The notes under the pieces were generated by a model. That model was not told where the DNA came from and did no database searches. It was given only the letters and a program-made list of their open reading frames with translations. From positions 1,116,001 to 1,180,000 of the forward strand of contig NZ_CP098455.1 in NCBI RefSeq assembly GCF_023702635.1: DNA of 64,000 bases, given 5' to 3'. Shown piece after piece: positions 56,588 through 64,000 of this stretch (its first letter is position 1; every line of letters starts with the position of its first letter). Both the position numbers and the translations under genes were made by a program. The DNA comes from Spongiibacter taiwanensis (GTDB lineage Bacteria > Pseudomonadota > Gammaproteobacteria > Pseudomonadales > Spongiibacteraceae).

Positions 56588-59500
56588 CTACGTGCTGCCG
56601 CGCAAGCCGCGGCGCACTCCCAAACCAAACACCACGATTAGCAGCCCAAGCACCAGATACCAGGCCAGAGAAAACGCGCTTTTTGCCTGACCGGCAGCCG
56701 GGGTCGCAGCCGCGGTGGCCTGCCCCTGCGCCGTCTCCGTGTCCCGCTCCGTCAGCTCATTCTCCAGCTGGACTTCGCGAATCGTACTGGGCTGGGACGA
56801 GGACTGCGCCGGGGCCATGCGGCTGCGTGCCAACACCGCCTCAAGCTCAGCAGCGCGCTCGGCGCTAAGCTGGGCCTTAACCAGATCGTACATGGGGTGA
56901 TTTGCATGAGTATGGCCGCTGCCGGGGTTGCCATGTTCAATAATATTGTCGGCAAAGCGCCGGGCCAGCTCGGCGGTGGTCTGCTCACCAGCTTCCCAAA
57001 ACCCTTTGTCGATGGCCACCAGCATTACGGCCAGAATATTGGTCTGCACATAACGATTGTCACCATCGCTCAAGAACGCGTCCAGACCTAGCTCGCGACT
57101 GTCGTCGAGATAAACCTCTTTGAGCTCCTGCCACATGGCATCGCTGATCAGCTCAGGGCTGGTCACCTCCCAGCCCCACAGGTATTCCACAAATTCGCTG
57201 CCCATGGTGCGGGCGCCTGCGTAACCCTCCTCCATCAGCGGTTCGATCCACTGGGGGTTAAAGAAGCGACCGCGCAGCTCGGTGGCCAGGGTCTGCTGGA
57301 GGCTGTCCATGCGCAGCTTATCGCTGCGGGCATGATTGATCACGGCACTGTCAGGCTGGCTGCCGGTGACCGTTTCCACCGCCAGATTCAAGCCGCCCAG
57401 ATAGTCAAAGGCATCATTGTTATCGATCAGCCCATAGAGATTGCTGGCCCGGCCGAGGAAGGTTTTGGAAACCCCCGCCAGCTGATTGCGAAACACCTGC
57501 TGTGCCGCCTCGCCCTGCAAGCCAAGCCCGTAGGCGTGGCCCATCCGCTTGAGATACACCTCGCCCAGCTCACCGCGATCCTGCCAGGAACCAGAGCGTT
57601 CAACCATCCGATTGATCCCCGCGCCGTAACCGCCGGGCGCAATACCGAAGACGCGCAGGCTGGCCTGTCGACCGAGCTCAGCAGGCGCCATTCCGGGCTG
57701 GGCAGCCAGCAGCGCCCGCGCCTCCGCCACCCAGTTCGCCGCCACCTGGTTCTGGCTCAGGGGCTCACGCCCGCCCAACGACTCCTCGCCGATCAAGCTC
57801 AGGGCCTCCCGCAAGGCCGGGCGCAAATTGGGGAAGGACTCCGCAATGCTGTCCCGGCTGGCGTCCAGGGCCAGCAACACCGCCCGATCCAGCATTTCCA
57901 TATGGCGCCCGTACAAATCCCGGAACAGACCAGAGGCGGTAAACAGCACATCCATGCGCCGGGGCTGGTCCTCGCCGAGCGCAATGCGCTCCAGTCCTTT
58001 GACAATTCCCCGGCTATTCCACACCGGCTTCAGGCCCAGTAATTTGAGGCCAAAGGCAATCATCGCACCTTCGTCGCGCACCGCGTCCGAGGCCCACAGA
58101 ATCACCCCTTGCTTATTGGCCAGCACATCGGATTGAGCAAGCCCATTACCGTATTTCGCTGCCACCCGTTGCCGATTTTCCCGTAGCAACTCATCCTCGG
58201 GATGCTCGCCGGAGAGAACCTGCTCGGCCAACTGACGGCCGACCTCGTAACCGAGCTGGCTGGGAATAAGGCCGCCATCCAGGGCGTGGAAGTTGCGCCC
58301 GGTGGGCAGCGCCTCCGGGGTGCGTATTGGATCGTTACCCTTTCCGGGCTGGATGAAACGACCATTCAGGCCATTGAGCAGCGCGTTCATTTCCGCCTTG
58401 GGCGAGATGCGCAAATTATGCCGCCACTCGGCTTTTTCAGACTCACTGGCACCGCCATCAGCCATCGAGGTCAACATGGTATCAATACCGGTGTTGCTCC
58501 AGTCGCGACCAAATACATGCAGCCCCAGGGGCATAAAATCTTCCTGCACATGGGTCAGGTAGTGACCGACTTCGTGAAGAAAGAGTTCTTCGTCGATTTC
58601 CTCAAAGCCAATGCCGCGCACTTTCAGCTCCTCATCCATCGAGGCTTCCAGCTCATCGCGCAGGCCGTATTCGTCGATTTTTTCCCGCAATCTCGCCAGC
58701 GCGTTGCTCCGGGTCACGGGGTCGCTGGCGGCCTCGGCACTCTCCACGAGCTGGCGCACTTCCAGCAGTTCATCGTAGAGCGCCGTCGCGGCCAGTGGCG
58801 GGGTCAAATGATCAACCATCACCGCCAGACCGCGGCGTTTAGCCTGAATGCCCTCGCCAACACCATCAACAATATAGGGATACACCCCCGGCAGGTCACC
58901 AGCGATGATACTGGGATAGTCGTCTTCACCGAGACCCACACCACGCCGAGGCAAAAATTCATAGGTGGAATGGCGGCCAACATGCACCAGCGCATCAGCC
59001 TTAAAGTCTTCTTGCAAATAGTGGTAGAAGGCCAGGTACTGGTGGGGTGGCGGAAAGCTCAAATTGGCGTGCAGCAACTCCTCATTCAACTCCCAGCCCC
59101 GGGGCGGTTGCGGACCGAGGAAGACATTGCCAAAGCGCAGTCCGGGCACCAGCAGCTTTTTGTCCCAGACCATCACCTTACCCGGGGGCTCGCCCCAGCC
59201 GCGAATACCCTCAATGCCCAGCGCCACCAGCGCTGCCACCCGCTGCTCCGCAGCGCGCCAGTCCGGCTGGCCACCCTCCGTCACGGAGTCGATCTGCTGC
59301 TGGTATTCCCGCTCCAGCTGGGCAAGTAAATCCAGGGCCCGATGACGACTGCGCTGGCGCACACCATCCAGGGCGTGGTGCAAGTTGGTTACCGTGTTGT
59401 GCATGCTCTCTGACAGCAGCACCAGGCGAGTCTGGCGCAGACGAAGATCCTCAAGCCCCTGCAATCGCGTCAGTTGGCCAAGCATGCGCTGGTGTAATTC

Positions 59501-61048
59501 GCCCAGGGGGCCGGCAACCATTTCTTTCTGCACGACCTTTGGCAGTGTGGCAAACCACTGACCATAGTCGGCGCCGCTGACACTGGCCACCCGCTGCGAC
59601 ATCGCCGCCAGCGCATCACGATCTTCCGGCAGATTCACGCCCCGCGCTTGCAGCAAACTCAGCAGGGCTTCCGATGTGGCTGGCAGTTCGCCGGTGTGAT
59701 ATCCCGCCGCTTTTAAACCCCGCAGTATTTCCAGCAGACTGTCCGGCACATTGAGGTTGTCAGCACCGATATTGTGGCGCCCCGGCGGGTGGTTGTAGTA
59801 CACAATAGCAACGCGCTTATCGGCGTTGCGCTTTGATTGCAAAGTCAGCCAGTTATCAACCCGGCGCAACTGACGCTTCAACTCAGCGTCGATTATTTCG
59901 CTGCGGCGCAGCGCAGCCCCGGTGGCTGGATCTATGCCGGAATCCGATGCGACTGACAAAATCTGCGCCTGCGAAACCCCCTGCAACTCCGGCATAGCCA
60001 AACGATAGTGCACCGAATCCGGCGGCAAGCCCTGGGCAGAAAGCTGCCAGTCACTGTAACCCCAATCCATAATACGCAGGCCTTTGAGCACCGGCAGATT
60101 GAGGGCTTGCAAGGCTTGCAGAACCGCCTCGCGACCCTCGCCGCCACCGATCACAAAATCCTGCAGGGAGAGAATCGCCGCCGGGGTCGCGGCGCGCTTG
60201 CCCTTCATTAAATGCGCAATGGTATTCACCGCCGCAACGCTGGGCTCGCCCCAGGCCGCCAATAAGGACACGCATTGCCAGTCCCCACCGGCGCAGATTT
60301 GGCGATGCAAGCTCCACTCACCATTGAGGTCACCGGTATCGTGATCCAGCACCCAGAGAATCGGCCGCTTCGCACTCAGTGCTTTATCGAGTCCGGCCCG
60401 GTCTAACCAACGCTCGCCCTTTGCGCTGTGCAGCGCCACGCGCAGCCGCGCTTGTTCGATCAGCGGCGCGGGCCTACCCCCGGCCAGCAGGGCAATGAGG
60501 GACTGCGCATTAGCCACCGAACGATGAATCCAGTAGGCCCGGGCCTGCAGCCAGTCGCGGTAGTCGGGGTACTGCTCCTTGCTGTCTGCCAGCGAAGCCG
60601 CATCAAGGGCCAAGCCCTCACTACCAACAAACTGTCGACTGACCTCGGGCGAGAATGCACGCCCCCGGGCATCGCGCTGCAGGGCCATCAAGCGGTTATC
60701 ACTGTGCAATACAAACCGCCGTTGCCCCTCGGCAAAACGCATCGCCAGCAGGCGCTCCACGGTGTCACCAAATACCCCTGCCAGCAGCAACGACTGATGA
60801 CTGAGCAGTAAACGCTGCAGGGACGCTTCATCCAGCGCCTCAACCTGACTGACGCTGCGAATCGCAATACGAGCTTTGGGATGAGCTTCCAGGTAGCGGT
60901 GCGCCCCTGCCACCAAGGTGGGTGCTGAGCGATCTGACACGATCACCAGGCTGCTGTCAGTGTCAGCCCACAGCGCCGATGACAAGAACATCAGCAATGC
61001 ACTCACAACGAGTTTGAATCGTCCCTGCTGGATTAGCATGTTGAACAT
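56588..61048 (-). CDS. Periplasmic, membrane-anchored CobN-like chelatase (HmuS-like)
   Basis: 1486 residues of the CobN / magnesium chelatase H family. Unlike cytoplasmic cobaltochelatase CobN it has an N-terminal signal peptide ([16 protein letters not shown], cut near residue 29) and a C-terminal membrane helix (about 1455-1478, [19 protein letters not shown]) with Arg-rich tail, so the body should lie in the periplasm. Core family blocks include [35 protein letters not shown] and [12 protein letters not shown]. Near the C-terminus is a His-rich stretch [14 protein letters not shown] at about 1371-1384. No CobS or CobT is nearby. HmuS of Bacteroidetes, a haem dechelatase, has the same topology as I recall, so metal removal rather than insertion is plausible. 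The substrate is inferred only from the B12 riboswitch. Confidence 0.87.
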   Translation of the reverse strand: MFNMLIQQGRFKLVVSALLMFLSSALWADTDSSLVIVSDRSAPTLVAGAHRYLEAHPKARIAIRSVSQVEALDEASLQRLLLSHQSLLLAGVFGDTVERLLAMRFAEGQRRFVLHSDNRLMALQRDARGRAFSPEVSRQFVGSEGLALDAASLADSKEQYPDYRDWLQARAYWIHRSVANAQSLIALLAGGRPAPLIEQARLRVALHSAKGERWLDRAGLDKALSAKRPILWVLDHDTGDLNGEWSLHRQICAGGDWQCVSLLAAWGEPSVAAVNTIAHLMKGKRAATPAAILSLQDFVIGGGEGREAVLQALQALNLPVLKGLRIMDWGYSDWQLSAQGLPPDSVHYRLAMPELQGVSQAQILSVASDSGIDPATGAALRRSEIIDAELKRQLRRVDNWLTLQSKRNADKRVAIVYYNHPPGRHNIGADNLNVPDSLLEILRGLKAAGYHTGELPATSEALLSLLQARGVNLPEDRDALAAMSQRVASVSGADYGQWFATLPKVVQKEMVAGPLGELHQRMLGQLTRLQGLEDLRLRQTRLVLLSESMHNTVTNLHHALDGVRQRSRHRALDLLAQLEREYQQQIDSVTEGGQPDWRAAEQRVAALVALGIEGIRGWGEPPGKVMVWDKKLLVPGLRFGNVFLGPQPPRGWELNEELLHANLSFPPPHQYLAFYHYLQEDFKADALVHVGRHSTYEFLPRRGVGLGEDDYPSIIAGDLPGVYPYIVDGVGEGIQAKRRGLAVMVDHLTPPLAATALYDELLEVRQLVESAEAASDPVTRSNALARLREKIDEYGLRDELEASMDEELKVRGIGFEEIDEELFLHEVGHYLTHVQEDFMPLGLHVFGRDWSNTGIDTMLTSMADGGASESEKAEWRHNLRISPKAEMNALLNGLNGRFIQPGKGNDPIRTPEALPTGRNFHALDGGLIPSQLGYEVGRQLAEQVLSGEHPEDELLRENRQRVAAKYGNGLAQSDVLANKQGVILWASDAVRDEGAMIAFGLKLLGLKPVWNSRGIVKGLERIALGEDQPRRMDVLFTASGLFRDLYGRHMEMLDRAVLLALDASRDSIAESFPNLRPALREALSLIGEESLGGREPLSQNQVAANWVAEARALLAAQPGMAPAELGRQASLRVFGIAPGGYGAGINRMVERSGSWQDRGELGEVYLKRMGHAYGLGLQGEAAQQVFRNQLAGVSKTFLGRASNLYGLIDNNDAFDYLGGLNLAVETVTGSQPDSAVINHARSDKLRMDSLQQTLATELRGRFFNPQWIEPLMEEGYAGARTMGSEFVEYLWGWEVTSPELISDAMWQELKEVYLDDSRELGLDAFLSDGDNRYVQTNILAVMLVAIDKGFWEAGEQTTAELARRFADNIIEHGNPGSGHTHANHPMYDLVKAQLSAERAAELEAVLARSRMAPAQSSSQPSTIREVQLENELTERDTETAQGQATAAATPAAGQAKSAFSLAWYLVLGLLIVVFGLGVRRGLRGST

Positions 61049-61102
61049 CTTCCTGTTCCCTTGGCTGCAATTTTCGGCGCGCTAAACAACGTTTACCAAA
61101 AA

Positions 61103-63136
61103 TCAGAATTGATACGTCACCGACACCCGCAGCGTGCGGGGAATCATGGGGTGGGAGTGATAATCCTCGACCAACGCCGCACCGGGCGTAGGCCGGGACT
61201 CATACCAGTAGGTAATGTCGTCATCCTCGCGATCGAAGACATTGAGCACCTCAAGTGATAGCGACATCGCATCGCTTAACTCAACACCCACATTGGCATT
61301 GACCACCAGGGTGGATTTGGATTGTCGTTCGCCATCTTCGGTCAGATAACGAGGACCGAAATAGCGCAAGCGCAAACCGCCGTAGTAGCCCTTTCCACTT
61401 TCAATACTCAGTCCGGCAGACACCACGTCGTCGATACTGTCTGGCACGTTGTCGCCATCAAATTCGCCCTCAGAGAATTCGGCATCTGAGGTGGTGTAGT
61501 CCACGTCCAGTACCAGCCAGTCCGTGGGGCGGTAGTAAAGGCTTAGTTCAAGCCCGGTGCGGGTTGTCGCGTCCTTCGCCTCAGTTGTGCCGTCATCACC
61601 GACAAACACCAGCTCGGAGTCCAGATCCAGCTTGAACACCACCAAACTCAGCTGCAAGCCGTCAAGGGAGGTGTTGATCAAACCCAGCTCATAACCCTCC
61701 GACTCCGACAACAGGGGCACACCGCCGCCCACCACTCCACGGGCGTCGTTGGAGTGATAGCCCTGACCAAAATTGACGAAAAATGTTGTGTCGGCAAAGG
61801 GCCCAAAACGGACACTCAGTTTCGGGCTGAGTACTTGATCCTGTTCGTCGCCATCGTTGGCGGCATTCAGCTTGTCGTCAACCTCCACACTAAACTGGTC
61901 GTAGCGCAGACCGACCACCGTGGCAAATTTCTCCGACCACTGGGAATTCACGCTGGCATGGGCGCTGTAGGCGACCTCCTCCACGCTGGCCCGGCTGTCC
62001 ATCGCATAAATCTGCCGGTTGACACTTTTGCCAACACCCACATCGCGGATATCGTCAACGCGCAGGCCCAGACCAAGGTCCAGTGCGTGAACCGCATTCA
62101 GATCCCACTCATAGCCGAGCTCCCCACCGAACAGAACACGGTCATCAAACTGCGTCACCTGATCACCCAGCAGCGGGTCGTTAGCAAAGTAGGTAAAGTT
62201 ACCGGACAGCTCCAGTCCATAGTCCACAACATAGGCCGTAGAGGTAATGCGTTGACGCTCACTGAGCGCGTGCCACTGCTGCATGCTGAGTTGGTAGCGG
62301 TGGGTCTCGCCACCGGTGCTGTCATCTAGGCTGTCGTAACGACTCAGATTGCCGGCATCAACCTCCCGCTGGGGAATCTGATCGGTACCATTCCAGGTGG
62401 AGTCAAAATACAGGGCCGAAATCGACAACCCCGAGTGGGCATCGCCGCGGCTGTGCTTGATAAAAATGTTGTCGCGCTCAAGCTCATCGGGGATCGTCCA
62501 GGGGCCGTCGTCCACCATTTTGGCAACGCTGTATACCCAGTGCCCACCTGCCGATTCACCGCCGCCCAGCAGTAGCGCGCGACGATAGCCGTCCTCCCCA
62601 CCACTGACTTTCAACGTTTGGGTCTGAAGCTGCTTAAAGTAGGAGATTCTTGCAGAGCCTGCCGATGAAAAGTCACCGCCACTGGCATGATAGGGGCCTT
62701 TCTTGTAGACCAGCTTATCGATCAGCTCCGGGGTGAGAAAATTGAGATCGCTGTAACCCTGGCCATGACCATGGGTGACCATATTGACCGGCGCGCCCTC
62801 AAAGTAATTGGCAAAATCCGTGCTGTGGTCCAGATTAAAACCACGCAGAAAATACTGGTTGGCCTTGCCACCGCCGCTGTGCTGAGTGATCACCATCCCC
62901 GGCACCGTCTCCAGCACCTCGGCGGGGCGCAACATCGGGCGGTGCTCAATTTGCTCTGACAACACCGTGCCGACCGAAGCGGCCTCGGCCTCGCCCTGCT
63001 GGCGATTGGCAACATGGTCGGTTACCAGCATTTCTTCAATTTCACCATGAACACCACCGGCGTATACCGGCACGGCCGTTAGGGAAAAAGCAACAGCAAC
63101 ATTGGCCAGCAAGCCGTGAATCAAACGATTTTTCAT
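61103..63136 (-). CDS. TonB-dependent outer-membrane receptor under B12 control
   Basis: 677 residues. The signal peptide ends near PVYAGG and is followed by a TonB-box-like EEMLVT. The plug domain has PAEVLETVPGMVITQHSGGG and a His-rich loop, MVTHGHGQGYSDLNF, that could bind a metal. Barrel strands run to the terminal Phe of SVTYQF. It is first in the operon, behind a cobalamin riboswitch, so corrinoid or cobalt is the likely cargo; it is not clearly BtuB by sequence. The ATG at 63136 has GGAG 7 bases upstream; a frame to 63196 was rejected. Confidence 0.88.
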   Translation of the reverse strand: MKNRLIHGLLANVAVAFSLTAVPVYAGGVHGEIEEMLVTDHVANRQQGEAEAASVGTVLSEQIEHRPMLRPAEVLETVPGMVITQHSGGGKANQYFLRGFNLDHSTDFANYFEGAPVNMVTHGHGQGYSDLNFLTPELIDKLVYKKGPYHASGGDFSSAGSARISYFKQLQTQTLKVSGGEDGYRRALLLGGGESAGGHWVYSVAKMVDDGPWTIPDELERDNIFIKHSRGDAHSGLSISALYFDSTWNGTDQIPQREVDAGNLSRYDSLDDSTGGETHRYQLSMQQWHALSERQRITSTAYVVDYGLELSGNFTYFANDPLLGDQVTQFDDRVLFGGELGYEWDLNAVHALDLGLGLRVDDIRDVGVGKSVNRQIYAMDSRASVEEVAYSAHASVNSQWSEKFATVVGLRYDQFSVEVDDKLNAANDGDEQDQVLSPKLSVRFGPFADTTFFVNFGQGYHSNDARGVVGGGVPLLSESEGYELGLINTSLDGLQLSLVVFKLDLDSELVFVGDDGTTEAKDATTRTGLELSLYYRPTDWLVLDVDYTTSDAEFSEGEFDGDNVPDSIDDVVSAGLSIESGKGYYGGLRLRYFGPRYLTEDGERQSKSTLVVNANVGVELSDAMSLSLEVLNVFDREDDDITYWYESRPTPGAALVEDYHSHPMIPRTLRVSVTYQF

Positions 63137-63194
63137 CTTGACTCCACAAGGAGCAGACAAGGCAGAACAGACGCGCTCGACGACAGGCAAAGGC

Positions 63195-63231
63195 ACTGGT
63201 GATTAGAGGTCAGATAAATCAGCAATCACCA
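63195..63231 (-). promoter_or_regulatory. Hairpin in the leader, possible expression platform
   Basis: CTGGTGATT (63195-63203) pairs with AATCACCAG (63223-63231) on either strand. It lies between the riboswitch and the receptor start, about 60 bases before the ATG. Not followed by a T-run, so a translational or Rho-linked role is more likely than intrinsic termination. Confidence 0.4.
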
Positions 63232-63344
63232 GGCCGCATCCGCATGCTCACCCGCATGAGGTTTGAAAAGCGCAACGTTGGAAAGGGGAAGAGATGAGAG
63301 GGGAGAGACACCCTGCTCCGTCGCCCGCCGCAACTACGCATTAC

Positions 63345-63532
63345 GTCCAGGCCGGTCTCCGGGCTCACAGAAGAAGGATCAACCCAAGTGATCGGCGCCT
63401 TCCCATCCCGGGGTCTGCTGACACCAAGACAGTGGCCATGCCGATCTACTTCTGCTTACCGTTGCGGGGGCAGCACAGGCCTTGCGTCATTACAATAAAT
63501 GAGGCGCACCTGTTTCCCGTTTAACCCAGGCT
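63345..63532 (-). promoter_or_regulatory. Cobalamin riboswitch controlling the receptor operon
   Basis: Read on the minus strand it contains, in order, ACGGGAAACAGGTG (from about 63520), the conserved GCTGCCCCCGCAACGG (63459-63474), GCCACTG near 63430, GGGAAGGC, and the B12 box AGCCCGGAGACCGGCC (63350-63365). These are the core elements of the AdoCbl riboswitch. It lies about 210 bases before the receptor ATG and normally represses when B12 is plentiful. Confidence 0.95.
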
Positions 63533-63865
63533 TTAAACAGCCCGAGCACCTGAAACAGGGGCGATCATACCGGCTTATTGCGCCTGGTCAAGAAGCGTTC
63601 TCATTTCTTCGGTCACTCGGCAAGCAGAGCAAGCCCCTGAACTGGGGTATGCCTTGCACTGCCATCGACCGCAACACTGACAAAAAAAGAACGCTTTCAA
63701 AAGGGGACAGATTCCAAGGGATTGCGGCAAACACCTGGGCCCACTGCCCCAGAGCATGGCCGCCAACCGCGCTCGCCGCGCGGCTAAAGCGCAATTTGAC
63801 AAAGCCCAGATGCAGACGTAGAGTGCGCGGGCTGTTCAAGGTGCCCTGCAAGAAAGTGAGTACGC
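63533..63865. other. Spacer between two divergent cobalamin riboswitches
   Basis: 333 bases with no supported gene. It must hold the promoters of both leader RNAs. It includes AAAAGGGGACAGATTCC near 63698, a sequence resembling the flanks of REP-associated transposase genes, but no transposase remains. Short open frames have no recognisable content. Confidence 0.5.
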
Positions 63866-63985
63866 ACGGGTTAAACGGGAAGAGTGGTGCGGTTGTGTCG
63901 AACATCGGCCTGACCAAAACCAACGCTGCCCCCGCAACGGTGATCGTGTTTGCCTCAGCAACCACGTCAGCCCGGAACCGGCCTT
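63866..63985 (+). promoter_or_regulatory. Second, shorter cobalamin riboswitch
   Basis: On the plus strand: GGTTAAACGGGAA, then GTGGTGCGG, then GCTGCCCCCGCAACGG (63925-63940), and a B12 box AGCCCGGAACCGGCC (63969-63983) lacking one base relative to the first copy. The GCCACTG...GGGAAGGC arm of the large form is missing, so it looks like a short (class II-like) variant. It controls a gene beyond the right edge. Confidence 0.85.
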
Positions 63986-64000
63986 AGACAGATAACCCGA

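Noticed and set aside
63575..63987. Open frames in the riboswitch region
   Set aside because: They overlap the second riboswitch or the spacer, on both strands, and show no protein motif.

Overview
The window is about 64 kb of chromosome from a gammaproteobacterium, probably a marine Pseudomonas relative (Cellvibrionales/Spongiibacteraceae-like; the rank is a guess). The main evidence is gene order: pilS-pilR, then type IV pilus minor-pilin genes, then ispH-fkpB-lspA-ileS-ribF-murJ, the arrangement known from Pseudomonas aeruginosa. GroESL has a sigma-32-type promoter, and there are outer-membrane phospholipase A and TonB-receptor genes. No tRNA, rRNA or CRISPR array was seen.

Layout. 1-2015: the tail of an unknown gene, then nadE. 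2211-20077: pilSR and a type IV pilus region that carries two complete tandem sets of minor pilins plus PilY1 adhesins. Set A is 12195 to 5215 and set B is 19327 to 12336, both on the minus strand. A lone fimT-like gene lies on the plus strand beside set B. 20074-28097: a conserved housekeeping series (ispH, fkpB, lspA, ileS, ribF, murJ, a nudF-type hydrolase). 28097-38476: pyrB, an ABC exporter, a GIY-YIG protein, sbcB, a class I fumarase and several small membrane, lipoprotein or enzyme genes. 38714-46950: a thrombospondin-type-3 / alpha-beta hydrolase lipoprotein, a 28-copy 7-bp repeat, groESL, fxsA, pldA and a beta-carbonic anhydrase. 46951-49062: a long intergenic repeat element with terminal inverted repeats, split by an IS481-family insertion. 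49063-55708: an alkyltransferase-like protein, a lipoprotein with a 27-unit ETGG repeat, an AmpG-type permease, yajQ and panE.

The right end (55797-63985) is the most interesting part. A cobalamin riboswitch precedes a minus-strand operon of four genes: a TonB-dependent receptor, a CobN-like protein with a signal peptide and a C-terminal membrane anchor (so predicted periplasmic), an ExbB/TolQ-like channel subunit and a DUF2149 protein that looks like an ExbD-type partner. The gene set matches the core of the hmu haem operons of Bacteroidetes (HmuR, HmuS, HmuU, HmuV), but the control element is for B12. A second, shorter cobalamin riboswitch points the other way and controls something beyond the right edge. 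The likely theme is uptake and periplasmic processing of corrinoid, cobalt or another tetrapyrrole, powered by a dedicated proton channel.

Starts were chosen from overlaps, ribosome binding sites and family N-termini, so several differ from the longest open frame. All family calls rest on motifs and memory of the families; no database search was run.
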